From NCBI RefSeq assembly GCF_014637405.1, contig NZ_BMEY01000005.1:124001-188000 (forward strand): a stretch of DNA of 64,000 bases, in the 5' to 3' direction. Source of the stretch: Ornithinibacillus halotolerans (GTDB lineage Bacteria; Bacillota; Bacilli; Bacillales; Amphibacillaceae). Of the stretch, positions 53,277 to 63,651 are shown piece by piece (position 1 is the first letter of the stretch; every line of letters starts with the position of its first letter). Made by a program: the position numbers and the translations under genes. The notes under the pieces are model-generated. The model was given only the letters and a program-made list of their open reading frames with translations, ran no database searches and was not told where the DNA came from.

Positions 53277-54458
53277 ATGCGAATTCTTTCAAAGCTATTG
53301 CCGGCCTCGAAACGGATGCTGGTTATTACAAGTTTTGGTATCGTGATGCTTCTTACATTTACCACTCTCATGCTATTTTATGCTACACAGAAGGAAGTAG
53401 TCATAGTCGAGAACGGTAAGGAGAGCACAGTCAATACACATGCTAATACTGTAGAAGAACTACTAGGAAAAGTAGGAATTAAAGTAGGGGTGCATGATGC
53501 ACTTTCCTATGACAAAGATGCAAAAATCGTAGACGGAATGATAATAGAATATAAACAAGCAAATAAAGTTACTGTAACAATTGATGGTGAAAAGAAAAGT
53601 TACTATACAGTGGCAGATACAGTTGAAGAATTGTTAGAAGATGAGAAAATAACAGTATCTGACCATGACAAACTTTCCCATCAGTTAGAAGATGCTATTC
53701 ATGATGGTTTAAATCTTTCTGTTACTCAGGCATTCCAAGTTGTTATTAACGATGGTGGTAAAGAAAAAAATGTCTGGACTACTGGCGGGTCAGTTGAAGA
53801 GTTATTAAAATCAAATAAGATAACTCTAAATGAACTTGATAAGATTAAACCAGGCCTAGATGAAACCATTACAAAGGAATCTACAATCTCTATTGTTCGA
53901 GTTGAAAAGAAGAAAGAAGAAGTATCAGATACGGTTGCTTTTAAAACGGAGAGACGAAATGATAGCTCTCTACCGAAAGGAACAGAAAAGGAAATCGCTT
54001 CAGGTGAAGATGGAATTGTTGTAAAAACTTATGAAGTGATATTTGAAAATGGTGAAGAAGTAAGTAGAGAATTAGTTGATGAAGAAGTTGAAAAAGAGAG
54101 TAAGAACCGTATTATTGCTGTTGGAACTAAGGAAGCACAGAACTTGGTCACACTATCGTCAGGTAGTGGAAAAGAGTTTGTAATGACTGCAAGTGCATTT
54201 ACTGCAACTTGTAGTGGATGTTCTGGCTATACAGCTACTGGTATAAATTTAAAAGCAAATCCAGATATGAAGGTAATTGCCGTTGATCCAAATGTTATCC
54301 CACTTGGAACAAGAGTTTGGGTAGAGGGATATGGAGAAGCAATTGCAGGAGATACTGGTGGTGCAATCCAAGGTATGCGTATTGATGTACATGTACCAAC
54401 TAAATCTGATGCCTATAAATGGGGCGTCCGAAAAGTAAAAGTTAAAATTTTAGATTAA
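53277..54458 (+). CDS. yabE: Cell-wall-binding protein YabE (DUF348-G5-3D)
   Basis: The 393-residue protein is like resuscitation-promoting factors. It has a membrane or signal segment (residues 14-38), three DUF348 repeats (about 40-210, each with T-V-E-E-L-L or V-E-E-L-L), a G5 domain (about 215-290) and a C-terminal 3D domain (MTASAFTATCSGCSGYTATG, VIAVDPNVIPLGTRVWV, AGDTGGAIQGMRIDV). The three aspartates of the 3D domain are present, so it may be a lytic transglycosylase-like wall enzyme. Confidence 0.92.
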   Translation: MRILSKLLPASKRMLVITSFGIVMLLTFTTLMLFYATQKEVVIVENGKESTVNTHANTVEELLGKVGIKVGVHDALSYDKDAKIVDGMIIEYKQANKVTVTIDGEKKSYYTVADTVEELLEDEKITVSDHDKLSHQLEDAIHDGLNLSVTQAFQVVINDGGKEKNVWTTGGSVEELLKSNKITLNELDKIKPGLDETITKESTISIVRVEKKKEEVSDTVAFKTERRNDSSLPKGTEKEIASGEDGIVVKTYEVIFENGEEVSRELVDEEVEKESKNRIIAVGTKEAQNLVTLSSGSGKEFVMTASAFTATCSGCSGYTATGINLKANPDMKVIAVDPNVIPLGTRVWVEGYGEAIAGDTGGAIQGMRIDVHVPTKSDAYKWGVRKVKVKILD

Positions 54459-54466
54459 TGAAATCC

Positions 54467-54505
54467 ATGCTCTTACCATGTTATATTGGTAAGAGCATAT
54501 TTTAT
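54467..54505 (+). terminator. Terminator after yabE
   Basis: ATGCTCTTACCA and TGGTAAGAGCAT (12 bp) are followed by ATTTTATTT. Confidence 0.78.
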
Positions 54506-54529
54506 TTCGTATAAAGCGAGGAAAATACA

Positions 54530-56011
<1,482 letters not shown>

Positions 56012-56049
56012 TTTTTGTTAAACATATAGAGCTATATCATCCATTAAGC

Positions 56050-56077
56050 ACGCTTAGGGCACTTTTCTCATAACCTA
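56050..56077 (+). promoter_or_regulatory. Sigma-K promoter of yabG
   Basis: AC, a 17-bp spacer and CATAACCTA fit the sigma-K consensus (AC / CATANNNTA). In B. subtilis yabG is transcribed by sigma-K in the late mother cell. Confidence 0.7.
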
Positions 56078-56123
56078 TATAGGAAGAATAGGATCACTGC
56101 TAGTGAGGCTGTGAGGTGGATTT

Positions 56124-57011
56124 ATGGAACGAAGAACAATAGGAGAACTTGTAACAAGAAAAAAATACAATCATGACGTACTATTCCGGATCTCGTCAAT
56201 TAATCAAGAGCATGCTATTCTCCACGGCGAAGATATTCGGTTAGAAGTTGATGCACCATTAGATGATTTAACAAGAGTCGAAGAAAGAGATCTAGTGAAA
56301 AGGCGAAAAAAAGAGAAAGAGCAAGAAGAATTTTCGTACCGTTTATTTAGGCAAGATTACCAACTTATGAAGGAAAAGCGTGATTATCAATCAACAGACG
56401 GATATCAGTATGTTGATTATTTTCAATTACCAGCTAAAGTACTGCACCTAGACGGGGATCAAATGTATTTAAGAAAATGTATAGCCTTATATCAACGGTT
56501 GGGATTGCAAGTACACGGTGTCCATCTTAACGAAAAGGAAATGTCCTTTCATATTCGTTCATTAATTGAAAAAATTCAACCAAATATCATTGTTATAACA
56601 GGACATGATTCCTTCTCAAAAAGTAAAGGAGCAAAAGATGATATAAGAGCATATCGGCACTCTAAATACTTTGTAGAGACAGTAAGAGAGGCAAGAAAAA
56701 TAACTTCACACTTAGATCAATTAGTTATTTTTGCAGGTGCATGTCAATCTCATTTTGAATCCCTGATTCGGGCTGGTGCGAATTTTGCCAGTTCACCAAA
56801 ACGGATTAATATTCATGCGCTGGATCCAGTTTACATTGCAGCAAAGATTGCCTACACACCTTTTATGGAAAAGGTAAATGTTTGGGAAGCATTGCGTAAT
56901 ACAATGACTGGAGAAAAGGGGATGGGAGGAGTAGAAACAAGAGGACTTCTTCGGACAGGTCTACCTTATTTACCAAATGATGATGATGAATCGATAGAGT
57001 CCAATAGTTAA
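56124..57011 (+). CDS. yabG: Sporulation-specific protease YabG
   Basis: YabG is a cysteine protease that processes coat proteins such as SpoIVA and SafA. The 295-residue protein has the family start MERRTIGELVTRKKYNHDVLF, a central HVHLDGDQ-like segment (KVLHLDGDQMYL), VITGHDSF and FAGACQSHFESLIRAGANFASSP, which includes the conserved histidine and cysteine. The gene has a sigma-K promoter and is monocistronic. Confidence 0.93.
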   Translation: MERRTIGELVTRKKYNHDVLFRISSINQEHAILHGEDIRLEVDAPLDDLTRVEERDLVKRRKKEKEQEEFSYRLFRQDYQLMKEKRDYQSTDGYQYVDYFQLPAKVLHLDGDQMYLRKCIALYQRLGLQVHGVHLNEKEMSFHIRSLIEKIQPNIIVITGHDSFSKSKGAKDDIRAYRHSKYFVETVREARKITSHLDQLVIFAGACQSHFESLIRAGANFASSPKRINIHALDPVYIAAKIAYTPFMEKVNVWEALRNTMTGEKGMGGVETRGLLRTGLPYLPNDDDESIESNS

Positions 57012-57018
57012 AAGAATA

Positions 57019-57059
57019 AAAACTCGGCAAACTTCCTTTAGTGGGTCGAGTTGTTTTTC
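57019..57059 (+). terminator. Terminator after yabG
   Basis: AAACTCG and CGAGTTGTTTTT with a partly paired interior. Confidence 0.6.
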
Positions 57060-57170
57060 TAATTGGGTCTAATCCTTATCACTCAAGGTAATTAAAAGTA
57101 TATTTTGTTAAAAAATATACATATTCTGTTAAAAAATTGCCATAATAATAGCAATGAACATATTTTCTTG

Positions 57171-57241
57171 TTGACATGAAAAAACATATCTTGTTATAAT
57201 ATAATATTTTATTTGACTTTTATACAAGCGTATGTTATAGT
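57171..57241 (+). promoter_or_regulatory. Tandem sigma-A promoters of veg
   Basis: P1 is TTGACA (57171-57176), 18 bp, TATAAT (57195-57200). P2 is TTGACT (57213-57218), 17 bp, TATAGT (57236-57241). Upstream lie AT-rich direct repeats of the form TATTYTGTTAAAAAAT (57101 and 57122). The very strong veg promoter is a classic of B. subtilis. Confidence 0.75.
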
Positions 57242-57265
57242 TAAACTACAGTGAGGTGGAGTGTA

Positions 57266-57532
57266 TTGGCTAAAACATTAATCGAAATTAAGCAAGGTCT
57301 TGAAGGTCAAATTGGTAAAAGATTGACTTTAAAAGCAAATGGTGGAAGAAGGAAGACAATAGAAAGAACGGGAGTATTAGCAGAAACTTATCCTTCTGTA
57401 TTTATTGTTGAACTCGATCAAGACGAAAATGCTTTCGAACGTGTTTCATACAGCTATGCAGACGTACTAACAGAAACGGTTGAATTAAACTTCAATGAAG
57501 AACATCATAATACAATGATACTGGATCAGTAG
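57266..57532 (+). CDS. veg: Veg protein
   Basis: The 88-residue protein ([20 protein letters not shown], then [25 protein letters not shown] and [20 protein letters not shown]) is the conserved Veg protein, which stimulates biofilm matrix genes in B. subtilis. I choose the TTG at 57266 after GAGGTGGA, as in B. subtilis; the longer frame starting at 57251 would begin within the ribosome binding site region. Confidence 0.93.
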   Translation: MAKTLIEIKQGLEGQIGKRLTLKANGGRRKTIERTGVLAETYPSVFIVELDQDENAFERVSYSYADVLTETVELNFNEEHHNTMILDQ

Positions 57533-57664
57533 CCGGAAGGTTTCTGATCCATATTTTTACTTAAAATTCCCTTCATTCCCTAAATATTACTCGATTAATA
57601 TGAGGTACTTAGTACAAACTAAAAATGTCGTAACAAGTTATAACAGGAAAGGGGTTGTTCTTTC

Positions 57665-57838
57665 ATGGGTAGACGTGGGATTATGTCTGACCAACTGAAA
57701 GAAGAAATTGCAAAAGAGTTAGGCTTTTACGACACGGTGCAAAAAGAAGGATGGGGCGGAATTAAGGCAAGGGATGCTGGGAACATGGTAAAGCGAGCAA
57801 TTGAAATAGCCGAGCAGAATTTAGAAAGCAGATCATAA
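57665..57838 (+). CDS. sspF: Small acid-soluble spore protein SspF (alpha/beta type)
   Basis: The 57-residue protein starts [20 protein letters not shown] and continues with [20 protein letters not shown] and [13 protein letters not shown], which match SspF. Alpha/beta SASPs coat spore DNA and protect it. The ribosome binding site GAAAGGGG is present and the gene lies between veg and ispE as in B. subtilis. I did not find a convincing sigma-G promoter. Confidence 0.93.
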   Translation: MGRRGIMSDQLKEEIAKELGFYDTVQKEGWGGIKARDAGNMVKRAIEIAEQNLESRS

Positions 57839-57858
57839 ATTGGTCTGCTTTTCTTTTT
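57824..57858 (+). terminator. Terminator overlapping the sspF stop
   Basis: AGAAAGCAGA and TCTGCTTTTCT followed by T5. Confidence 0.75.
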
Positions 57859-57953
57859 CATTCTTTTTACTATATACAACTGTAGTAAAAGCAGTCGCGC
57901 CTCAGTTTTTTTTATGATACAATTTTCATACATGAAAAAAGTAGGTGACGGTA

Positions 57954-58805
57954 ATGACTCACTTTGAAAAAGCACCTGCAAAAATCAACCTGTCCTTAGA
58001 TGTGTTAAGTAAACGAGACGATGGATATCATAATGTAGAAATGATCATGACAACGGTTGATTTAGCAGACCGAATTGAGTTAAATACGATAGAGGAAGAT
58101 CGTGTCGAAGTTTCTCTATGGAGTAGATACGTACCAAATGACGAGCGGAATTTGGCATATAAGGCTGCAATGGCCTTTAAAAAGAAATACAACATTACAA
58201 AAGGTGTTCATATTAAGATCGAAAAAGTAATACCTGTTTCTGCCGGATTAGGTGGAGGAAGTACAGATGCTGCAGCAGTGTTAAGAGGTTTAAATCAATT
58301 ATGGAATATGAATATTCCGATAGAAGAACTCGCAGCCTTAGGCTCAAGCCTTGGATCAGATATTCCATTTTGCGTTTACGGTTCAACAGGAATTGCGAAA
58401 GGATTTGGCGAAGTAATTGAAAAACTACCACCTCCACCGCCATTTTGGGTTGTGTTAGCTAAACCAGATATTGGAGTATCTACAAAAACGATTTTCGGTC
58501 AAGTGAATATGGATGAAATTACTCATCCTAATACACAAGCGGTCATTGATGCTTTATTTGAACAAGACTTCTCAAAACTATGTGCTAATATTGGCAATTC
58601 CTTAGAAAGAATAACCACCTCTATACATCCTGAAGTATTACGAATTAAAGAAAAAATGAGACAGGCTGGTGCACCGGGTGTGTTAATGAGTGGAAGTGGA
58701 CCAACTGTTTATGGAATCGTTGAGCAACACAGTAAAGCCAAGCGAATATACAACAGTTTGAAAGGGTTTTGTCCTGAAGTATACTTAGTTCGATTAATTG
58801 GGTAG
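57954..58805 (+). CDS. ispE: 4-diphosphocytidyl-2-C-methyl-D-erythritol kinase
   Basis: IspE is the fourth enzyme of the MEP isoprenoid pathway. The 283-residue GHMP kinase has [22 protein letters not shown], the ATP loop [20 protein letters not shown] and the C-terminal [12 protein letters not shown]. The ATG at 57954 lies 6 bp after AGGTGA; a GTG at 57945 would fall within that site. Confidence 0.95.
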   Translation: MTHFEKAPAKINLSLDVLSKRDDGYHNVEMIMTTVDLADRIELNTIEEDRVEVSLWSRYVPNDERNLAYKAAMAFKKKYNITKGVHIKIEKVIPVSAGLGGGSTDAAAVLRGLNQLWNMNIPIEELAALGSSLGSDIPFCVYGSTGIAKGFGEVIEKLPPPPPFWVVLAKPDIGVSTKTIFGQVNMDEITHPNTQAVIDALFEQDFSKLCANIGNSLERITTSIHPEVLRIKEKMRQAGAPGVLMSGSGPTVYGIVEQHSKAKRIYNSLKGFCPEVYLVRLIG

Positions 58806-58844
58806 CCTTGCAGAACACAAATATTGATGGTATGTTTATATAAA

Positions 58845-58857
58845 ATAATTCGGTTTT
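58845..58857. promoter_or_regulatory. Possible PurBox upstream of purR
   Basis: ATAATTCGGTTTT matches the inverted PurBox (AWWGTTCGGWWWT) at 12 of 13 positions, 12 bp before the purR start. A second, well-matched box at the usual distance is not evident. Confidence 0.35.
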
Positions 58858-58868
58858 GAGGTGAAATA

Positions 58869-59678
58869 ATGAAAAGAAGCGGGCGTTTAGTCGCACTAAC
58901 TAATTTTTTCTTAGAAAACCCAAGAGTGCACAGCAATTTGCCATCATTTGTAGAAATGTTTAATGCTGCTAAGGCTTCCATTAGTGAAGATTTAGATATC
59001 ATTGATGAACTATTTAGGGAGAAAGGAATTGGATATTTAAAACGTACATCCGGCTCTACTGGTGGTGTTATGTTTATTCCAGAATTATCAAGAGATAGAG
59101 GTAATCAATTTATTGATCAATTATGCGACCGTTTAAAAGATCCAAATCGAATCCTTCCTGGTGGCTATTTATATATGAGTGATATATTAGGAGAGCCAAA
59201 TACTGTCCGTGAAATTGGAAGAATATTCGCCTCAAAGTTCTCCAATCTAGAAATTGAATGTATTGTAACGGTAGCTACAAAAGGTATTCCACTTGCCTAT
59301 GCCGTTGCTTCTTTCTTACAAGTGCCAGTTGTCATTGCGAGAAGAAATCCACAAGTCACAGAAGGTTCATCAGTTAGCATCAATTATGTTTCTGGATCGT
59401 CAAAGAAAATACAGACAATGGTCTTACCAAAGCGTAGTCTACCTGAAGGGACTAATGTTTGTATTATTGATGATTTTATGAAAGCCGGTGGAACAATAAA
59501 CGGTATGGTGAGTTTGTTAAAGGAATTCAACGCGAATGTAAAAGCAATCGGTGTTCTTGCTGAGGCAGATGATGAAGAAGAGGAAAGAGTCGTTAATGAT
59601 TACACTTCACTCGTGAAAATATCTAGTGTAGATATTAAAGAGAACTTTATCTCTGTTCAAAGAGGAAACTATATTTAA
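58869..59678 (+). CDS. purR: Purine operon repressor PurR
   Basis: PurR represses purine synthesis genes and is released by PRPP. The 269-residue protein has an N-terminal winged helix (MKRSGRLVALTNFFLENP) and a phosphoribosyltransferase-like domain with the PRPP loop CIIDDFMKAGGT. The ligand's maker, prs, is 3 kb downstream. In B. subtilis yabJ (ridA) lies between purR and spoVG; here a terminator takes its place. Confidence 0.95.
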   Translation: MKRSGRLVALTNFFLENPRVHSNLPSFVEMFNAAKASISEDLDIIDELFREKGIGYLKRTSGSTGGVMFIPELSRDRGNQFIDQLCDRLKDPNRILPGGYLYMSDILGEPNTVREIGRIFASKFSNLEIECIVTVATKGIPLAYAVASFLQVPVVIARRNPQVTEGSSVSINYVSGSSKKIQTMVLPKRSLPEGTNVCIIDDFMKAGGTINGMVSLLKEFNANVKAIGVLAEADDEEEERVVNDYTSLVKISSVDIKENFISVQRGNYI

Positions 59679-59681
59679 TGT

Positions 59682-59716
59682 AAGAGACTGCCTAGTAGTT
59701 AGGTCAGTCTTTTTTA
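59682..59716 (+). terminator. Terminator after purR
   Basis: AGACTG.CCTA pairs with TAGG.CAGTCT and is followed by T6. Confidence 0.8.
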
Positions 59717-59862
59717 TTTATATCAAGGTTTATTGCACTATATTTTTTCGCATAAGAAAAAACTATAAGTCTATTAAATTATTAGCAAATAGTCAAAATA
59801 TACTAAAAAAAATGTAATTTTTTACTTTTTGTGTAAATTATTTAAACTTTTTTCAAATTTAA

Positions 59863-59891
59863 GCAGGAGTTTTCAATTATTTGTAGAATTA
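59863..59891 (+). promoter_or_regulatory. Sigma-H promoter of spoVG
   Basis: GCAGGAGTT and GTAGAATTA fit the sigma-H consensus (RNAGGAWWW / RNNGAATWW), with the same spacing as the B. subtilis spoVG P1 promoter. About 120 bp of very AT-rich sequence lies upstream, as at the B. subtilis promoter, where it is an UP element and an AbrB target. Confidence 0.82.
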
Positions 59892-59929
59892 CATTAATTA
59901 ACCCAAAAGTACAAAGGTGGTGAAACAGC

Positions 59930-60217
59930 ATGGAAGTAACTGACGTTAGATTACGCCGTGTAAACACGGAAGGTAGAATGCGTGCAATCGCATCTATTAC
60001 GTTAGATCAGGAATTTGTAGTTCATGATATCCGCGTTATTGACGGAAATAATGGATTATTTGTGGCAATGCCATCAAAAAGAACTCCTGATGGTGAATTC
60101 AGAGATATCGCACATCCGATAAACTCTAATACAAGGGCTAAAATCCAAGATGCAGTATTAGAAGAATATCGCCGTGCGGGTGAAGAAGTTGAATTTGAAG
60201 AAGCTGGAGCTTCCTAA
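59930..60217 (+). CDS. spoVG: Septation/stage V protein SpoVG
   Basis: The 95-residue nucleic-acid-binding protein starts [20 protein letters not shown], followed by [20 protein letters not shown] and [17 protein letters not shown], as in the SpoVG family. It affects cortex formation and division in sporulation and is made at the onset of stationary phase. The ribosome binding site AAAGGTGGTG is strong. Confidence 0.96.
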   Translation: MEVTDVRLRRVNTEGRMRAIASITLDQEFVVHDIRVIDGNNGLFVAMPSKRTPDGEFRDIAHPINSNTRAKIQDAVLEEYRRAGEEVEFEEAGAS

Positions 60218-60238
60218 AAAATGAAACCCTTTACAACT

Positions 60239-60276
60239 AGAGGCCTAATCTCATACAGATTAGCCTTCTTTTTTTG
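60239..60276 (+). terminator. Terminator after spoVG
   Basis: AGAGGC.CTAATCT pairs with AGATTAG.CCTTCT, followed by T7. Confidence 0.8.
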
Positions 60277-60416
60277 TTCTTCTCTAATTACTCCAAAAAT
60301 CACTCCTAATCCCTCGCTATCGGTTGAAATCAACAGTTATTTAAGATATAGTCAAAATGGATATTTATTAGTAGGCAGTATCTTATTTAACCTTTAATAA
60401 TTGGAGGGAATTCCTC

Positions 60417-61802
60417 ATGTCAAAAAGATTTGCAGTAATTTTAGCAGCAGGTCAAGGTACTAGAATGAAGTCTAAGTTATATAAAGTACTCCATCCTGTT
60501 TTAGGAAAACCAATGGTACAACATGTGCTAGAACAAGTAAAAGAAGTTGGACTAGATGAAATAGTAACTGTTGTTGGATTTGGTTCGGATAAAGTAAAAG
60601 AGCTTCTTGGTGAACAAACTAAATTTGTCATTCAAGAAGAGCAATTAGGAACGGGACACGCGGTTATCCAAGCAGAAGAATTATTAAAAGATAAAAAAGG
60701 AACAACAATTGTTGTTTGTGGTGATACACCGTTAATTACAAAAGAAACATTTAAAAATCTTTGTGAGCACCACGAAAAGGAAGGTGCAAAAGCAACTATT
60801 CTTACTGCACAAGCTCCAAATCCGTTTGGTTATGGTCGAGTTGTTCGCAATGATAACAATGAAGTTGAACGAATTGTAGAACAAAAAGATGCAAATCCTA
60901 ATGAATTATTAATTAGTGAAATTAATACGGGGACGTATTGTTTTGATAATGAGGCATTATTTGCAGCTTTAAAAGAAGTTTCAAATGATAACGCTCAAGG
61001 GGAGTATTACTTACCAGATGTTATTGAGATACTAAAAAATAAATCAGAAAAAGTTACTGCCTTTTTAACAGCTAATTTTGATGAGACATTAGGAGTAAAT
61101 GATCGTGTTGCCTTAGCCCAGGCTGAAAAGACAATGAAACTACGTATTAATGAACAACATATGCGTAATGGTGTAACAATTATCGACCCTGAAAATACGT
61201 ATATATCACCAGAAGTGCTTATCGAGCAAGATGTAATTATTTATCCGGGCTCTATTATCTCGGGAGATTCAATTATTAAAGAAAATGCCATTATTGGACC
61301 TAACAGCGAGATAAAAAATTGCGAGGTAGGAAAAGATACCGTTATTAAACAAAGTGTAGCTACAGATAGCAAAATTGGAGAACGGGTAAATGTAGGTCCA
61401 TTTGCACATATTCGTCCAGATGCATCCATTGGAGACGAAGCTAAAGTAGGTAATTTTGTTGAAATTAAAAAGGCATCTATAGGTAAAAGTAGCAAAGTTT
61501 CCCACTTAAGTTATATAGGTGACGCTGAAGTAGGAAATAATGTTAATATAGGTTGTGGTACGATAACGGTAAACTATGATGGCAAAAATAAATATTTAAC
61601 TACAATTGAGGACGATTCGTTCATTGGTTGTAATTCAAATTTAATAGCACCAGTAAAAGTAGGCAAAGGCTCCTATGTTGCAGCAGGTTCTACTATAACA
61701 AAAGATGTGCCATCAGATGCATTATCAGTTGCTCGTGCTAGACAAACGAATAAAGAAGGTTACGCATCAAGATTAAAAAATAAACTTAAAGATAAAGAAT
61801 AA
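60417..61802 (+). CDS. glmU: Bifunctional N-acetylglucosamine-1-phosphate uridyltransferase / glucosamine-1-phosphate acetyltransferase
   Basis: GlmU makes UDP-GlcNAc for peptidoglycan and teichoic acids. The 461-residue protein has the nucleotidyltransferase motif [12 protein letters not shown]...[11 protein letters not shown] and, from about residue 250, the left-handed beta helix of hexapeptide repeats with the acetyltransferase motif GAT-like segments ([34 protein letters not shown]). The ATG has GGAGGG upstream. prs follows at 14 bp. Confidence 0.97.
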   Translation: MSKRFAVILAAGQGTRMKSKLYKVLHPVLGKPMVQHVLEQVKEVGLDEIVTVVGFGSDKVKELLGEQTKFVIQEEQLGTGHAVIQAEELLKDKKGTTIVVCGDTPLITKETFKNLCEHHEKEGAKATILTAQAPNPFGYGRVVRNDNNEVERIVEQKDANPNELLISEINTGTYCFDNEALFAALKEVSNDNAQGEYYLPDVIEILKNKSEKVTAFLTANFDETLGVNDRVALAQAEKTMKLRINEQHMRNGVTIIDPENTYISPEVLIEQDVIIYPGSIISGDSIIKENAIIGPNSEIKNCEVGKDTVIKQSVATDSKIGERVNVGPFAHIRPDASIGDEAKVGNFVEIKKASIGKSSKVSHLSYIGDAEVGNNVNIGCGTITVNYDGKNKYLTTIEDDSFIGCNSNLIAPVKVGKGSYVAAGSTITKDVPSDALSVARARQTNKEGYASRLKNKLKDKE

Positions 61803-61816
61803 CGGAGGGCTACGTA

Positions 61817-62767
61817 ATGTCTCAATATCAAAATTCAAATATGAAGGTGTTTTCGCTTAATTCAAATCGAAAACTTGCTGAGGAGATTGCAGACCATATT
61901 GGTATTTCTCTTGGGAAGTGTACAGTTACTACATTTAGTGATGGTGAAGTTCAAATAAATATCGAGGAAAGTGTACGTGGATCTGATGTTTATGTTGTTC
62001 AATCAACAAGTTCACCAGTAAATCAACACTTAATGGAATTATTAATTATGTTGGATGCATTGAAACGTGCATCAGCAAAAACAATTAATGTTGTTATGCC
62101 GTATTATGGATATGCTCGCCAGGATCGTAAAGCACGTTCAAGAGAGCCGATTACGGCTAAACTAGTAGCGGATTTAATTGAAACTGCAGGAGCTGACCGT
62201 GTGATTACACTTGATCTACATGCTCCGCAAATTCAAGGATTCTTTGATGGTCCAATTGATCACTTACAAGGCGTGCCGTTATTATCGGACTACTTTGAAG
62301 CAAAAAATATGGACGATATTATTATTGTTTCACCTGATCATGGCGGTGTAACAAGAGCGAGAAAGATGGCAGATCGCCTTAAGGCTCCAATTGGTATCAT
62401 TGATAAAAGAAGACCACGTCCAAATGTTGCTGAGGTTATGAATATTATTGGTAATATTGAAGGGAAAACAGCAATCTTAATTGATGATATTATTGATACG
62501 GCTGGAACGATAACATTAGCTGCTAATGCACTTATTGAAAATGGTGCGAAGGAAGTGTATGCATGTTGTACGCACCCTGTTTTATCAGGCCCTGCAATTG
62601 AACGTATTGAAAACTCTAAAATTAAAGAGTTAGTAATCACAAACTCCATTCCATTACCTGAGAGTAAGATGAGTGACAAAATTACACAATTATCGGTTGC
62701 TCCACTTATTGGTGAAGCAATTATACGGGTTCATGAAGAACAATCTGTAAGTATTTTATTCGATTAA
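61817..62767 (+). CDS. prs: Ribose-phosphate pyrophosphokinase
   Basis: Prs makes PRPP from ribose-5-phosphate and ATP. The 316-residue protein has the flexible loop [17 protein letters not shown], the divalent cation motif [14 protein letters not shown] and the PRPP-binding loop [13 protein letters not shown]. It forms an operon with glmU. Its product is the inducer of PurR, encoded nearby. Confidence 0.97.
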   Translation: MSQYQNSNMKVFSLNSNRKLAEEIADHIGISLGKCTVTTFSDGEVQINIEESVRGSDVYVVQSTSSPVNQHLMELLIMLDALKRASAKTINVVMPYYGYARQDRKARSREPITAKLVADLIETAGADRVITLDLHAPQIQGFFDGPIDHLQGVPLLSDYFEAKNMDDIIIVSPDHGGVTRARKMADRLKAPIGIIDKRRPRPNVAEVMNIIGNIEGKTAILIDDIIDTAGTITLAANALIENGAKEVYACCTHPVLSGPAIERIENSKIKELVITNSIPLPESKMSDKITQLSVAPLIGEAIIRVHEEQSVSILFD

Positions 62768-62768
62768 T

Positions 62769-62814
62769 GTTTAATCTCACGGTTAACAGGGAAAATACTA
62801 TTATGTGGTATACT
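62769..62814 (+). promoter_or_regulatory. ctc promoter region: sigma-B and a second promoter
   Basis: GTTTAA (62769-62774), a 14-bp spacer and GGGAAA (62789-62794) fit the sigma-B consensus. A separate extended -10 (TGG-TATACT, 62806-62814) could be used by sigma-A. In B. subtilis ctc is a sigma-B general stress gene. Confidence 0.65.
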
Positions 62815-62896
62815 ATAAGATAGAAACTTTTTTTATTAAAAGTTGTCATAAATATTGGGTGATACGAGTTTTACTAAAATTAGGAGGATGATATTG

Positions 62897-63520
62897 ATGT
62901 CAGTAATCTTAAGTGCAAGGAAACGAGAGGATCATGCAAGATCGGCAACAAAAGAACTACGTCAAAATGGACAAGTTCCAGCTGTAGTTTATGGTAAAGA
63001 AAAAGATTCAAAGTCTATTTCCGTAGATAGTATTGAGCTCCTTAAAACTGTAAGAGATGAAGGAAGAAATGTAATTATCTCACTTCAAATTGAAGGGGAC
63101 TCACCAGTAAATGTTATGTTACATGACTATCAAACAGATGCGATAAAAGATTCTTTATTACATGCAGATTTCTATATGGTTAACATGTCTCAAGAAATGG
63201 AAACTAGCGTATCTGTTCGTTTAGTAGGAGAGCCTGAGAATGGCGTTATTCAACAACCACTCTATGAAGTAACGGTTCGAGCTACACCTGACAATATACC
63301 AAATGAAATTACTGTTGATATTTCAAATAAAAGTATTGGTGACATTGTTACAGTAGCTGAAATTGGGGAATCAAGTACATATGAAGTAGTTGAAGAACCT
63401 GAAACAGTAGTAGCAAGTGTTCTTGCACCAAATACAAATGCAGATATGGAAGGCCAAGATGAAACTGGCCAAGAACCAGGATTTACAGGTGAAGCACAAT
63501 CTGAAGCTAATGCAGATTAA
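62897..63520 (+). CDS. ctc: 50S ribosomal protein L25/general stress protein Ctc
   Basis: The 207-residue protein has the N-terminal L25 domain that binds 5S rRNA (SARKREDHARSATKELRQNG, VPAVVYGKEKDSKSI) and the C-terminal TL5 domain (DNIPNEITVDISNKSIGDIV), then an acidic tail. I choose the ATG at 62897, 9 bp after AGGAGG. ATG 62888 and TTG 62894 are also in frame; 62888 touches the ribosome binding site. Confidence 0.94.
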   Translation: MSVILSARKREDHARSATKELRQNGQVPAVVYGKEKDSKSISVDSIELLKTVRDEGRNVIISLQIEGDSPVNVMLHDYQTDAIKDSLLHADFYMVNMSQEMETSVSVRLVGEPENGVIQQPLYEVTVRATPDNIPNEITVDISNKSIGDIVTVAEIGESSTYEVVEEPETVVASVLAPNTNADMEGQDETGQEPGFTGEAQSEANAD

Positions 63521-63552
63521 TAACTAAAATTAATTAAGAATAAAAACTAAAA

Positions 63553-63582
63553 CCCTCCATATAAATAATTTTATATGGAGGG
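63553..63582 (+). terminator. Hairpin after ctc
   Basis: CCCTCCATATAAA and TTATATGGAGGG form a 12-bp stem. The T-run is poor, so read-through into pth is possible. Confidence 0.6.
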
Positions 63583-63651
63583 ATTGTTCTATTTCCAGGC
63601 TGGGATATGATAGTACTTGATAGTTAAATATTAAATAAGGGAAGAATCAAG

